Source: Planctobacterium sp965279005 (GTDB taxonomy: Bacteria > Pseudomonadota > Gammaproteobacteria > Enterobacterales > Alteromonadaceae). From it: a stretch of 64,000 nucleotides of DNA. The notes under the pieces were generated by a model. The model worked only from the letters and a program-made list of their open reading frames with translations. It was not told the origin of the DNA and made no database searches. Below, piece after piece: positions 1 to 9,349 of the stretch. The position numbers were made by a program, and so were the translations under genes. The stretch lies in contig CBDIHK010000026.1 in NCBI GenBank assembly GCA_965279005.1, forward strand, positions 310,001 to 374,000, read 5' to 3'. How positions within the stretch are numbered: the first letter of the stretch is position 1; the number at the start of each line of letters is the position of its first letter.

Positions 1-87
1 CGAGGTGGTACCCAAAATAGTCAGCGTCATTAACACCAGCAAAGCCAGCACCATAACCATACCTGTTTGCTTCGCGAAACCCATCAT
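1..87 (-). CDS. pilX: PilX-like minor pilin, N-terminal fragment cut by window edge
   Basis: Only the first 29 codons are in the window, reading leftwards off position 1. They encode a short basic start followed by a run of hydrophobic residues (VMVLALLVLMTLTILG), as in the N-terminal helix of PilX-type pilus assembly proteins. The ATG overlaps the pilW stop in an ATGA arrangement, so it is translationally coupled to pilW. The order pilV-pilW-pilX supports the name. The rest of the gene is outside the window, so its length and integrity are unknown. Confidence 0.7.
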   Translation of the reverse strand, partial: MMGFAKQTGMVMVLALLVLMTLTILGTTS

Positions 88-956
88 GCGCGCTGCCTCC
101 GCGCGTAATTTTTCATATTGCGTAAAGTAATGGTGGTTTCAAACATCTTGTATAGGCCATTGCCGCTGGGGGTTAAACTAGGTTCGTTCAGTAGCTTAAA
201 GGTGGGTGTTGGGTCAATATAGGTTTGGCCATCGCCCTCCACTAGCACCGCAATCCGGATGGCTACAACGTGGGCGCCATTAGCCCGCTGCTGTGCCAAG
301 GCATCCGCGGTAACATAGGTAGTGGGTGTCCCGGAAAAATTGCCAGTACTAGCAGTGGCACTAATGCCATATAACACCTGGAAGCTAAGCACATTATCTA
401 AAATCGGCATAGCGGCATCATTGTTATTACCTACTGCAATCCGCTGGCCGCGCAACACCCTGCCATCAAAGCCGCGGCATTTCAGCACCCCAGACTCTAC
501 AAAGTATTCATTTACCACATAAAACTCTTCATTTGCCGCGTAGCCTAGCTTGTAACCACGGCAGTCCCTAAGCCCTTGCATGCCAACCACCAATACATCG
601 TCAGCGCCATTCGCCCCCTGGGTAGAACCCAAGGTAAGGTTCTGGCTGAAATCACCGGCCAATATAACAGGGCGGTTTTGTACAAAGGCCGCCTCATCCA
701 CAATATCTACCGACGTATCCAAATTGGGATCCAAAGCATCATACCGGCCAGCAGTTAGCAGATCCGAGCGCATTCTGCTGACAATGAAACGTCCGCTTTC
801 CTGGGCTGATGCCAATGACCGGTTTAACCTATCGGTAACCTGGTTGCTCGACATTACCTGCACAATACCGGCTGAAATAAACACGCCCATGGCCAGGGTG
901 ATCATGATCTCGGTGATAGAAAACCCCGACTGGCGGGCAAGTGCTGCGCTTATCAT
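84..956 (-). CDS. pilW: Type IV pilus minor pilin PilW
   Basis: 290 residues. The N-terminus has a type III prepilin signal: a short leader ending QSG, then FSITEIMITLAMGVFISAG, with the conserved Glu at +5 after the predicted prepilin peptidase cut. The rest is a globular minor-pilin body of about 260 residues, long for a pilin but usual for PilW. PilW is known to help prime type IV pilus assembly at the inner membrane together with PilV and PilX. The start ATG overlaps the pilV stop and the stop overlaps the pilX start (both ATGA), so the three genes form one operon reading left. Domain assignment rests on the signal and gene order; the body is poorly conserved in this family. Confidence 0.88.
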   Translation of the reverse strand: MISAALARQSGFSITEIMITLAMGVFISAGIVQVMSSNQVTDRLNRSLASAQESGRFIVSRMRSDLLTAGRYDALDPNLDTSVDIVDEAAFVQNRPVILAGDFSQNLTLGSTQGANGADDVLVVGMQGLRDCRGYKLGYAANEEFYVVNEYFVESGVLKCRGFDGRVLRGQRIAVGNNNDAAMPILDNVLSFQVLYGISATASTGNFSGTPTTYVTADALAQQRANGAHVVAIRIAVLVEGDGQTYIDPTPTFKLLNEPSLTPSGNGLYKMFETTITLRNMKNYARRQRA

Positions 957-1576
957 AGGGTGACATCCAAAATAACGCAGTCGTGGGGATCGCTAACCCC
1001 TTCATTGCACTCAGCATTGAGTACCCCTGAAATATTTTGCCATTGCTGGATCGGCCACCTAAGTACAATGGAATGGCGGGATCCCGCACTGCAAGTATCG
1101 CCATCAAGTTCATTGTTATCAGTGCAATTGAGTTCTAGGGACACATTGGGGTTGTTGGCTGCTAGGGCGCAACTGACTTCGTAGGCATCAAACACCGCAA
1201 ATTCGGCCGCACTGCAAGCATTGTTATTGCAGTCAGTGATGGTGGCAGGAACACTCAGGCAATAACAGGCGAAGTCTGTCGAGCCCAGTGTGCAGCTGAG
1301 GTTTTCAAAGTTATAAATATCATCATCAAAATAGGTATTGGATACTACCAAGCCGTTTCCGGTGGTAGACATAACACTATTGGCGCGAAGCCTCTCACTA
1401 AACTGCTGCGCAATTAACACCGCCTGTGACCGGTTCATTGCTTCTGAATTGGTGAAAGTACCAATAAACTGCAAAGATGCGACGCCTAAAATACCGACAC
1501 TTAAGATGAACAAGGTGACCAAAATTTCCACCATGCCTACACCTTTTGCCAATTTTATAGGTACTACCGGTTGCAT
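953..1576 (-). CDS. pilV: Type IV pilus modification protein PilV
   Basis: 207 residues. The prepilin leader ends KGVG and is followed by MVEILVTLFILSVGILGVA, typical of PilV (G, hydrophobic residue, V, E). The body contains several cysteines that may form disulfides in the periplasm. It is the first gene of the visible pilVWX operon. In Pseudomonas a fimU/fimT gene usually precedes pilV; here the space up to ispH (1577-1835) holds no such gene, so that minor pilin is missing or elsewhere. The start at 1576 lies 16 codons before the cleavage site, a normal leader length. Confidence 0.88.
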   Translation of the reverse strand: MQPVVPIKLAKGVGMVEILVTLFILSVGILGVASLQFIGTFTNSEAMNRSQAVLIAQQFSERLRANSVMSTTGNGLVVSNTYFDDDIYNFENLSCTLGSTDFACYCLSVPATITDCNNNACSAAEFAVFDAYEVSCALAANNPNVSLELNCTDNNELDGDTCSAGSRHSIVLRWPIQQWQNISGVLNAECNEGVSDPHDCVILDVTL

Positions 1577-1785
1577 AATACTCGCCTATTGATCTCTCTT
1601 TCAGTCTGCAAAATGTTGAATCTTCCTATCCCCGGTAAACGCGTGGGACAGTGTTTCGCTCAAAATAACTAGAACATATTGCTAAAGTTTAGACTAGAAA
1701 CTTAATAAGAATATGTGATTTGGTTATCACAAATTAGGTAAGCGTATGTGCAACCGGCTAACAAATCATGCGGTAGAAACAACAA

Positions 1786-1802
1786 CGCCCCTGGCAGGGG
1801 CG
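1786..1802 (-). terminator. Hairpin downstream of ispH
   Basis: A perfect 7-bp GC-rich stem (CGCCCCT/AGGGGCG) with a 3-base loop lies 33 bases after the ispH stop. Read on the minus strand it is followed by TTGTTGTTT, a weak U-tract. It probably terminates the murJ-side housekeeping transcript before the pil operon. The rest of 1577-1785 is AT-rich and should hold the pilV promoter; no clear -10/-35 pair was chosen. Confidence 0.55.
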
Positions 1803-1835
1803 CTATTAAATAAAGACTTAGTGCTTAGGAGGCTA

Positions 1836-2780
1836 CTAGCTAACTTGCCTAACCCGCAACTCTTTGGGCACGGCAAACTCAATGTTTTCTTGCCGGCCCG
1901 GCGTTTCCACGACAGTGGCGGCGCCCAGCGATTTCAGTTTTTCAATAACACCTTGCACTAATACTTCAGGCGCAGAGGCACCGGCGGTCACCCCAACATT
2001 TTTGCTGTTTTCGAGCCATTCAGCCTGTACACAGTCTTTATCATCCACCAGGAACGAACGGGTTCCCATTTTCTCAGCCAGCTCTTTCAGACGGTTGGAA
2101 TTGGAGCTATTGCGCGCGCCTACCACAATCAAAAGGTCACATTCACCTGCCAATTCCCTCACCGCATCTTGCCGGTTCTGGGTGGCATAGCAAATATCAT
2201 CCTTGCGCGGCCCTTCAATTAAGGGGAATTTTGCACGCAGTGCATCAATCACCTCGGCTGTATCATCAACCGACAAGGTAGTCTGGCTGCAATAATAAAG
2301 GTTCGCGGAATCTTTTACTTCCAGGAGGGCAACATCTTCCGGTGATTCCACTAGGTAGATACCACCATTTTCGTTGCTGTATTGCCCCATGGTGCCTTCC
2401 ACTTCTGGGTGTCCCTGGTGCCCGATCAAGATACATTCGACGCCCTTTTTACTGGCTCGGCTTACTTCCAAATGTACTTTAGTCACTAACGGACACGTTG
2501 CATCAAATACCTTAAGCCCCCTTTCGGAAGCTTCTTTGCGTACTTTTTGCGACACTCCGTGGGCGGAGAAAATGACAATATTGTCGTCGGGGACTTCACT
2601 GATTTCATCAATGAAAATCGCACCGCGCTCGCGCAAACCATTCACTACAAATTTGTTGTGTACCACTTCATGGCGCACGTATATGGGTGGCTCGAACAAC
2701 TCTAAGGCGCGTTCAACGATGGTGATTGCACGGTCTACGCCAGCACAAAAACCCCTTGGATTAGCTAGATGGACTTGCAT
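1836..2780 (-). CDS. ispH: 4-hydroxy-3-methylbut-2-enyl diphosphate reductase IspH
   Basis: 314 residues from the ATG at 2780, preceded by AGGTGA; the in-frame GTG two codons upstream is less likely because the family begins MQ..LANPRGFCAG. IspH is the last enzyme of the MEP isoprenoid pathway. It reduces HMBPP to IPP and DMAPP with a [4Fe-4S] cluster in the cytoplasm. The three cluster cysteines can be seen in NPRGFCAGVDRAI, FDATCPLVTKVH and DDICYATQNRQ, and the substrate-binding E and H motifs (HEVVHNKFV, GHQGHPEVEG) are intact. Length is normal. It follows fkpB by 6 bases and is the last gene of the block. Confidence 0.97.
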   Translation of the reverse strand: MQVHLANPRGFCAGVDRAITIVERALELFEPPIYVRHEVVHNKFVVNGLRERGAIFIDEISEVPDDNIVIFSAHGVSQKVRKEASERGLKVFDATCPLVTKVHLEVSRASKKGVECILIGHQGHPEVEGTMGQYSNENGGIYLVESPEDVALLEVKDSANLYYCSQTTLSVDDTAEVIDALRAKFPLIEGPRKDDICYATQNRQDAVRELAGECDLLIVVGARNSSNSNRLKELAEKMGTRSFLVDDKDCVQAEWLENSKNVGVTAGASAPEVLVQGVIEKLKSLGAATVVETPGRQENIEFAVPKELRVRQVS

Positions 2781-2786
2781 TATCAC

Positions 2787-3227
2787 CTACTCAACAGACA
2801 AAATTTCTACATCAAAAATAACGGTTTGACCGGCCAGTGGATGGTTGAAATCCACCGTCACCGAGTCCCCAGCCACTTCCCTGACTATACCAGGTATTTC
2901 AGCACCACCAGGTTGGGTGAAACCTATGATCATGCCCACTTCAGCCGGGGCATCAGTGCCAAAGCGGGTTCTATCCATATGGTGGATATTATCTGGGTTT
3001 GGCATGCCAAAGGCGTCTTCAGGTGGCAAGGTAAAAGACTTTTTATCGCCTTGCTGTAAACCCAAAAGGCATTTTTCAAAATTCTCGGTCAAGCTGCCGT
3101 CGCCCATGGTTAGCTTAGCAGGCTTGTTATGCACCCGGGTACTATCCGCAGCAGAACCGTCTTCCAGCTTCAAGTCAAAATGCATCACTACTTCACTGCT
3201 TTGTGCAATCAACTTTTGTTCAGGCAT
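2787..3227 (-). CDS. fkpB: FKBP-type peptidyl-prolyl isomerase FkpB (SlpA)
   Basis: 146 residues from ATG 3227, which follows a GGAGAAGG ribosome site and overlaps the lspA stop by 8 bases. A longer reading from 3296 lies inside lspA and is not supported. The protein is a two-domain FKBP of the SlpA group: an N-terminal FKBP strand set (VVMHFDLKLEDGSAADST), an inserted IF domain in the middle (DAFGMPNPDNIHHMDR), and the conserved end TVDFNHPLAGQTVIFDVEIL. It is a cytoplasmic proline isomerase and chaperone. The gene sits in the usual lspA-fkpB-ispH order. Confidence 0.95.
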   Translation of the reverse strand: MPEQKLIAQSSEVVMHFDLKLEDGSAADSTRVHNKPAKLTMGDGSLTENFEKCLLGLQQGDKKSFTLPPEDAFGMPNPDNIHHMDRTRFGTDAPAEVGMIIGFTQPGGAEIPGIVREVAGDSVTVDFNHPLAGQTVIFDVEILSVE

Positions 3228-3756
3228 TGCCTTCTCCCCCTGGCTGAGCAGGCTTGTCTGCGCTGGTATTTTTATTATCTGGGTTTTTAATGGCATCCCA
3301 GATCATCAATACTGCACCGATAAAAATAGCACTGTCAGCAACATTAAATGCGGGCCAGTGGTAACCAGCCCAATGGAAATCTAAAAAATCTACTACGTAG
3401 CCGTAAGCCAAGCGATCATAAAGATTGCCCAAGGCGCCACTTAAAATAAAAGCCATAGAGATCGGAAGCAGCATTTGCAGGCGGGTCGCCTGCTTCATCC
3501 AAACCAACATCAGTACGCTGACAGTCACCGCTATTGCAGTGAAAAACCAGCGCTGCCAGCCACCAGCCTCGGCTAGAAAGCTAAATGCGGCGCCGTAGTT
3601 ATGTACATGTACCAGGTTAAAAAACGAAGTTACTTCAAGCCGATGGTACAAATCAAAATTGTTTAAAATCCATATCTTAGTGACTTGATCCAAAGCCAGC
3701 ATAAGGACGGTTATCCACAACCAGCGCAGTCCTGTATTTTTAAACATATCAGGCAT
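3220..3756 (-). CDS. lspA: Lipoprotein signal peptidase LspA
   Basis: About 178 residues. LspA is the inner-membrane aspartic peptidase that removes signal peptides from prolipoproteins. Four hydrophobic segments are visible, and the catalytic motifs are present: LALDQVTKIW near the start, HNYGAAFSFL, GALGNLYDRL and FNVADSAIFIGA, the last two carrying the two catalytic Asp. The start is either ATG 3756 (overlapping the ileS stop by 8 bases) or ATG 3747; neither has a clear Shine-Dalgarno, so it is probably coupled to ileS. The C-terminal tail after the last helix is hydrophilic and variable. Confidence 0.95.
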   Translation of the reverse strand: MPDMFKNTGLRWLWITVLMLALDQVTKIWILNNFDLYHRLEVTSFFNLVHVHNYGAAFSFLAEAGGWQRWFFTAIAVTVSVLMLVWMKQATRLQMLLPISMAFILSGALGNLYDRLAYGYVVDFLDFHWAGYHWPAFNVADSAIFIGAVLMIWDAIKNPDNKNTSADKPAQPGGEGNA

Positions 3757-6577
3757 AGTGTCGTTGCTCACCTTGGCCATCAACATTTTCAACACAGCGC
3801 AAGCAAAGGTCGGGATGTCCGTCATGGCTGCCGACATCTTCGCGATAGTGCCAACAACGGCTACACTTGCTGCCAGGTGCAGTTTCAAGCTGCAACCAAA
3901 GACCGGAGATTTCGGTCCCAATAGCGCCTTCAGGTGCAGAGCTTACTTGCTCGACATTAGCCAGCGAGGTGATCAAAACAAAACGTAATTCATCACCTAA
4001 TTTAGACAGCAATGCAGCTTGCGATGGGTCGGCAAATAGGGTGATCTTGGCTTCCAACGAGCTACCGATGGTTTTATCCCTACGCGCTTGTTCTAAAACC
4101 TTATTCACTTCACCCTTGATTGCCATAATGCCATCCCAATCCGTATCAGATAGTGCACTGTTATTGGCAAGCCCAGGGAAGCCATCGTACCAAGTACCGG
4201 TAAAGACAAACTCATCGCGCTCGCCAGGCAATGCCTGCCAGATTTCCTGTGCAGTAAAACTGGTTACCGGCGCCATCCAACGCACCAATGCCTCAGCAAT
4301 ATGGAACAAAGCTGTTTGGCAAGAACGGCGGGCGATACTGTCAGCCTTGGCCGTGTATTGGCGATCTTTAATGATATCCAGGTAGAAGCCACCTAGTTCA
4401 GTCGAGCAGAACTGCATCAGCTTTTGCGTTACAACAATGAGGTCATAACGCTCGTAAGCCGCAATGATTTCCTCTTGCAGCTGTTGGGTTTTGGCAATTG
4501 CCCAAGCATCCAACGCCACCAGTTGCACTGCTGGCACGGCATCTTTTGCAGGGTCAAAGCCCTTCAAGTTAGCCAATAAGAAACGCGCGGTATTGCGCAC
4601 CCGGCGGTAAGTATCTGCTGCGCGTTTTAGGATCTCATCAGAGACGGCAATCTCACCGGTATAGTCGGTTGAAGCTACCCATAGCCTTAGGATATCGGCA
4701 CCTAACTTGTTCATCACCTGCTGCGGCGATATGGTGTTGCCCAACGACTTGGACATTTTGCGGCCTTGGGCATCAACGGTGAAACCATGGGTCAACACTT
4801 CTTTGTAAGGCGCGGCATCTTTACTGGCTACTGATGTCATCAATGACGACATAAACCAGCCGCGGTGCTGGTCAGAACCTTCTAAATACAGATCTGCAGA
4901 CGCTGGAATATCATCACGGCGATCCACGACAAAGTAGTGGGTAACCCCCGAGTCAAACCAGACATCCAGGGTATCTGCCACCTTGACGTAATCATTGGCG
5001 TCATCACCTAAAAGCTCTTCGATAGCCAAATCCCACCAGGCTTGGATACCGCTCTTTTCAATTTTTTGTGCAACTTGCTCTAGCAACGCCACCGAGTTGG
5101 GATGCAAGTCGCCGGTTTCTTTGTGGATAAATAAAGGAATGGGCACACCCCAGGTACGCTGGCGGGAGATACACCAGTCCGGGCGGCCTTCAACCATGCT
5201 CTCTATGCGGCTTTGCCCCCAATCAGGGATCCACTTGGTATTGCCAATTTCTTGCAAGGATTTGCTGCGTAACCCCTGTTTATCCATGCTAACAAACCAC
5301 TGCGGGGTAGCGCGGAAAATAATTGGCGTTTTGTGGCGCCAACAATGGGGATAGCTGTGCTCGTAAGCGTGGTGGTGTAGCAAGGTGCCTTTTTCTTGTA
5401 GGACATCAACGATGCTGGCGTTGGCTTTAAATACATGCTGGCCAGCAAATAGCGGTGTGCTATCCAAATAAACGCCATTGTTGCCAACAGGGTTGGCGAC
5501 TTCAAGATCATAGTGTTTGCCCACATTAAAGTCGTCAACACCATGGCCGGGCGCCGTGTGCACACAGCCGGTACCAGAATCGGTGGTTACGTGGTCGCCC
5601 ATGATCACTGGCACATCAAAATCGTAGAACGGATGGCTGATACGTGCGTTTTCCAGCGCACTGCCTTTGCAATAACCCAAGGCGTGATAGTGGTCAACGT
5701 TAAACCTATCCATGCATTCGGTCACCAGATCCGAGGCCAGGATCAAACGTTGCTTCTCACCATCTTTTTCGACTTGGACCAGCTCGTATTCAAGCTTAGG
5801 GCTTAAACATACGGCGCGGTTCGCCGGCAAGGTCCATGGCGTGGTCGTCCAGATGACCACTGACACCGGGCCTTCACCCACATGGTTTTCTGGATGTTCG
5901 AATTTCTCCACCAGTGCCGCTTCATCAACCGCAGGGAAGGCCACGTCAATCGCAGGTGATGTCTTGTTTTGGTATTCCACTTCTGCTTCAGCTAGGGCGG
6001 AGCCACAGTCGGTACACCAATGCACCGGCTTGAAGCCTTTTTCCAAATGCCCTGCTTCGATGATTTTCCCTAGCACCCGTACAATGTCAGCTTCTGATTT
6101 AAAATCCATAGTTTTATAGGGATTGTCCCAGGTACCCAATACCCCCATGCGTACGAAGTCAGCTTTTTGCCCTTCAACCTGCTTGTCGGCGTATTGGCGG
6201 CACTTTTCCCTAAATTCAGCTGCTGTGACTTTTTTGCCCGGTTTGCCGACTTTCTTTTCTACCTGCAATTCAATAGGCAGCCCGTGGCAGTCCCAACCAG
6301 GCACGTAGGGTGAATCAAAATCTGACAGGGTCTTTGATTTGATAATGATGTCTTTCAGGATTTTATTAACTGCGTGACCAATGTGGATGTCGCCGTTGGC
6401 ATAGGGAGGGCCATCGTGCAGGACAAAAGGTGTTTTACCTTTTTTGGCTTCCCGGATCTTTTGGTAAAGCCCTTTTTCAGTCCACTGTTTTAACATGCCA
6501 GGCTCCCGCTGCGCTAAGTTCCCGCGCATCGGAAATTCAGTATCTGGCAAATTTAACGTATGTTTGTAATCACTCAT
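3749..6577 (-). CDS. ileS: Isoleucyl-tRNA synthetase IleS
   Basis: 942 residues, the usual length of the bacterial zinc-containing form. It charges tRNA-Ile in the cytoplasm. The class I signatures are clear: HIGH in NGDIHIGHAVNKILKD near residue 65, KMSKS in GRKMSKSLGNTI near residue 605, and a C-terminal zinc finger CSRCWHYR...CLRC. The editing (CP1) domain is present between them (TDSGTGCVHTAPGHGVDD). The gene lies between ribF and lspA as in other gammaproteobacteria, with only 36 bases to ribF. Confidence 0.98.
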   Translation of the reverse strand: MSDYKHTLNLPDTEFPMRGNLAQREPGMLKQWTEKGLYQKIREAKKGKTPFVLHDGPPYANGDIHIGHAVNKILKDIIIKSKTLSDFDSPYVPGWDCHGLPIELQVEKKVGKPGKKVTAAEFREKCRQYADKQVEGQKADFVRMGVLGTWDNPYKTMDFKSEADIVRVLGKIIEAGHLEKGFKPVHWCTDCGSALAEAEVEYQNKTSPAIDVAFPAVDEAALVEKFEHPENHVGEGPVSVVIWTTTPWTLPANRAVCLSPKLEYELVQVEKDGEKQRLILASDLVTECMDRFNVDHYHALGYCKGSALENARISHPFYDFDVPVIMGDHVTTDSGTGCVHTAPGHGVDDFNVGKHYDLEVANPVGNNGVYLDSTPLFAGQHVFKANASIVDVLQEKGTLLHHHAYEHSYPHCWRHKTPIIFRATPQWFVSMDKQGLRSKSLQEIGNTKWIPDWGQSRIESMVEGRPDWCISRQRTWGVPIPLFIHKETGDLHPNSVALLEQVAQKIEKSGIQAWWDLAIEELLGDDANDYVKVADTLDVWFDSGVTHYFVVDRRDDIPASADLYLEGSDQHRGWFMSSLMTSVASKDAAPYKEVLTHGFTVDAQGRKMSKSLGNTISPQQVMNKLGADILRLWVASTDYTGEIAVSDEILKRAADTYRRVRNTARFLLANLKGFDPAKDAVPAVQLVALDAWAIAKTQQLQEEIIAAYERYDLIVVTQKLMQFCSTELGGFYLDIIKDRQYTAKADSIARRSCQTALFHIAEALVRWMAPVTSFTAQEIWQALPGERDEFVFTGTWYDGFPGLANNSALSDTDWDGIMAIKGEVNKVLEQARRDKTIGSSLEAKITLFADPSQAALLSKLGDELRFVLITSLANVEQVSSAPEGAIGTEISGLWLQLETAPGSKCSRCWHYREDVGSHDGHPDLCLRCVENVDGQGEQRHYA

Positions 6578-6613
6578 TTAATTCAAAATCCACTACTTCT
6601 TGGATGGGACAAG

Positions 6614-7561
6614 CTATGCGCCAGTGCCCTCCACTTGCTGTTGTCCTAGCCACGCCCTTGCCTGCTGGGCATCAAGGGCAATTTGCGCTTGCAGCGCCTC
6701 AACTGACGCGAACTTTTGTTCACTGCGTATTTTATGTTTCAAGGTAACCTGGATAAACCTACCATAAAGGTCACCAGAATAATCAAATAGATGCACTTCC
6801 AACTGTGCCCGTTCCCCTTTGACGGTAGGCCGGTTGCCAATATTGGCGACGCCGCCGTACTCACTGCCAGCAATATTTACTGTCACCGCATAAACACCAC
6901 AGACTGGTGACTTACAACGTTTCAGCAATATGTTGGCGGTAGGAAAACCAATGGTACGGCCACGCTTGTCGCCGTGCACCACCTTTCCGGTGATATTAAA
7001 CTCGCGGCCTAGCATGCTGGCTGCGGTATTTAAGTCGTCGTTGGCCAAGGCTTGCCGGATGGCAGACGAACTAATCCGCGCTTCTGCCAAGCAAAAGCTC
7101 TCGGTATTAGTGACAGCAAAGCCCATTTTTTTGGCTTCTTGCTGCAACATGGCAAAGTCCCCTACCCGGCCTTTGCCAAAGCGGAAATCATCGCCCACCA
7201 CTAAAAAGCGCACACCTAGCTTTTCAACCAACAAGTGCTCAACAAAAAACTCTGCAGACTGGGAGGCAAATTTGCGGTCGAACTTCACACAAATCAAACG
7301 GTCAATGCCGAGCGCCTTCAAGGCTTCATATTTGTCACGTAAGCGGCTTAACCGCGCAGGCGCCTTGTCTGGGGCAAACACTTCTTCAGGCTGGGGTTCA
7401 AAAACCATGACAGCCGAGGGCAAGGACAGTTCCCGAGCCTTGGCGATCAGCTTTTCCAGCACCGCGGCATGCCCTAAATGGACACCGTCAAACTTTCCAA
7501 TCGTCAATACACAACCCTGGTGTTTGCCACGCATGTTGTGTAGTCCCCTTATCAGCTCCAA
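6614..7561 (-). CDS. ribF: Bifunctional riboflavin kinase/FAD synthetase RibF
   Basis: 315 residues. The N-terminal FMN adenylyltransferase domain has the nucleotidyltransferase motif TIGKFDGVHLGHAAVLEKL and the ISSSAIRQAL motif. The C-terminal flavokinase domain has HGDKRGRTIGFPTANI and the conserved NIGNRPTVKG. It converts riboflavin to FMN and FAD. It is the first gene of the ribF-ileS-lspA-fkpB-ispH run. No FMN riboswitch-like structure was recognised in front of it; the 227-base gap to the divergent amidohydrolase gene must hold both promoters. Confidence 0.97.
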   Translation of the reverse strand: MELIRGLHNMRGKHQGCVLTIGKFDGVHLGHAAVLEKLIAKARELSLPSAVMVFEPQPEEVFAPDKAPARLSRLRDKYEALKALGIDRLICVKFDRKFASQSAEFFVEHLLVEKLGVRFLVVGDDFRFGKGRVGDFAMLQQEAKKMGFAVTNTESFCLAEARISSSAIRQALANDDLNTAASMLGREFNITGKVVHGDKRGRTIGFPTANILLKRCKSPVCGVYAVTVNIAGSEYGGVANIGNRPTVKGERAQLEVHLFDYSGDLYGRFIQVTLKHKIRSEQKFASVEALQAQIALDAQQARAWLGQQQVEGTGA

Positions 7562-7788
7562 CTAGCTTCCCCGTAACGTCAATGCAATACCGCCTGCCAG
7601 GCGAAAAAACCCGCGAATTATAACCAACCTCGCAACTAGAATCAGCCAATTGCCACCCATAATCGGAAAAATAATCTGCTTTCCAAGCGAAAAAGAGACT
7701 AGATTGCGTTTTTTTCATGCAATTCAAGTAAAACACTGACGTTTTGCTAGTATGAATTCGGAATCAAATATGAAGAACCCAATCCCAG

Positions 7789-9345
7789 ATGAAAAAACTG
7801 TTCCTAACCTTGTTAGCCTCTTTACTCGCCATCAATAACGCCTTTGCAGGTGAACCAGGGGATCCAGCCCCAGACCGGGTGCGGGGGGATGGTCCCCACC
7901 AACGCTTGATCCTGCGGGGTGGCATATTAATTAATGGTGAAGGTGCTCCTGCTAGGGGACCTGTCGACATCGTTATCAAAAACGACCGGATTGAACGGGT
8001 GCACGTGGTTGGCCACCCAGGTGTGCCAATTAAGCCGGATAGGCGGCCGAAAGCAGCGCCTGGCGACAAAGAAATAGATATTAGCGGCCACTATATCCTT
8101 CCAGGTTTTGTTGATATGCATGGCCATATAGGTGGCTCAGCCGACCACATTCCCGCCGAATACGTATTTAAGCTCTGGCTTGCCCATGGCATTACTACTG
8201 TTCGCGAGCCAGGATCATTCAATGGGTTGGATTGGACATTGCCCCAGGTTTACCGCTCAGAAACCAATGAAATCGCGGCGCCGCGCATTGTCCCCTACGT
8301 GGGGTTTGGCCAAGGCTGGGAACCCATTACCACGCCAAAGCAAGCCCGGGAATGGGTACAGTGGGTTAAACAGCAAGGCGCAGCAGGTATCAAATTTTTT
8401 GGTGCCACCAAAGCCATTATGCAAGCCGCCTTGGACGAAGCGAAAAAGCAAGAATTGGGCACCATGATGCACCACGCCCAACTCAATGTGGTTAGCACCA
8501 ATGCACTGGATTCGGCAAGGCTTGGCCTTGGTACTATGGAGCACTGGTATGGCTTGCCAGAGGCGCTGTTTGAACAGCAAATCATCCAAAATTACAGCCC
8601 TGATTATAACTACCAAAATGAACAGGATAGGTTTGGTGAAGCGGGCCGCTTATGGCAGCAAGCTGCCAAACCGGGCAGTGAAAAGTGGCAGCAAGTACGG
8701 GATGAACTCATCGCCCTAGACTTTACCATCAATCCTACGATGACCATATATGAAGCCAGCCGTGACCTAATGCGGGAAATGAATGCCGACTGGCACGCCA
8801 AATACACCCTGCCCCAGCTGTGGCAGTTCTTCCAACCTTCCCGCTATGCCCATGGTTCCTACTGGTTTGATTGGACCACTGCCGATGAAATCGCTTGGAA
8901 ACAGAATTTTAGGTTGTGGATGCAGTTTTTAAATGACTTTAAAAACCACGGCGGCAGGGTGACCACCGGTTCTGACTCCGGCTACATCTTCAAAATATAC
9001 GGTTTTGGTTTCATCAGGGAACTGGAGTTGCTGCAAGAAGCGGGATTCAACCCATTGGAAGTGATAGACGCCGCCACCCTCAATGGCGCTGAAGCACTGG
9101 GTTTGCAGCATGAAATAGGATCAGTGATCCCCGGTAAAAAAGCGGACATGGTGATAGTGGCAGAAAACCCATTACACAATTTTAAGGTGCTGTATGGTAC
9201 CGGCCATTTTAAACTGGATAAAAACAACCGGCCTATACGTACCCGAGGCGTGCGCTACACCATTAAAGACGGCATTGTCTACGACGCACAGCAGCTATTG
9301 CAAGATGTACGCGATATCGTGGTCAAAGCCAAGGCCTTTGATTGA
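7789..9345 (+). CDS. Secreted metal-dependent amidohydrolase
   Basis: 518 residues with a signal peptide (MKKLFLTLLASLLAINNAFA). This is an amidohydrolase-superfamily protein of the imidazolonepropionase/prolidase-like type. The metal-binding motif DMHGHIGG is near residue 108, further His are seen in MMHHAQLN and TMEHWYGL, and the catalytic Asp is in TTGSDSGYIFK. The end EIGSVIPGKKADMVIVAENP is the typical closing beta-sandwich motif. It probably hydrolyses an amide, peptide or cyclic amide in the periplasm; the substrate is unknown. It runs toward murJ with a 4-base gap between stop codons and interrupts an otherwise conserved housekeeping neighbourhood, so it is probably a later insertion. 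Confidence 0.85.
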   Translation: MKKLFLTLLASLLAINNAFAGEPGDPAPDRVRGDGPHQRLILRGGILINGEGAPARGPVDIVIKNDRIERVHVVGHPGVPIKPDRRPKAAPGDKEIDISGHYILPGFVDMHGHIGGSADHIPAEYVFKLWLAHGITTVREPGSFNGLDWTLPQVYRSETNEIAAPRIVPYVGFGQGWEPITTPKQAREWVQWVKQQGAAGIKFFGATKAIMQAALDEAKKQELGTMMHHAQLNVVSTNALDSARLGLGTMEHWYGLPEALFEQQIIQNYSPDYNYQNEQDRFGEAGRLWQQAAKPGSEKWQQVRDELIALDFTINPTMTIYEASRDLMREMNADWHAKYTLPQLWQFFQPSRYAHGSYWFDWTTADEIAWKQNFRLWMQFLNDFKNHGGRVTTGSDSGYIFKIYGFGFIRELELLQEAGFNPLEVIDAATLNGAEALGLQHEIGSVIPGKKADMVIVAENPLHNFKVLYGTGHFKLDKNNRPIRTRGVRYTIKDGIVYDAQQLLQDVRDIVVKAKAFD

Positions 9346-9349
9346 TTCG

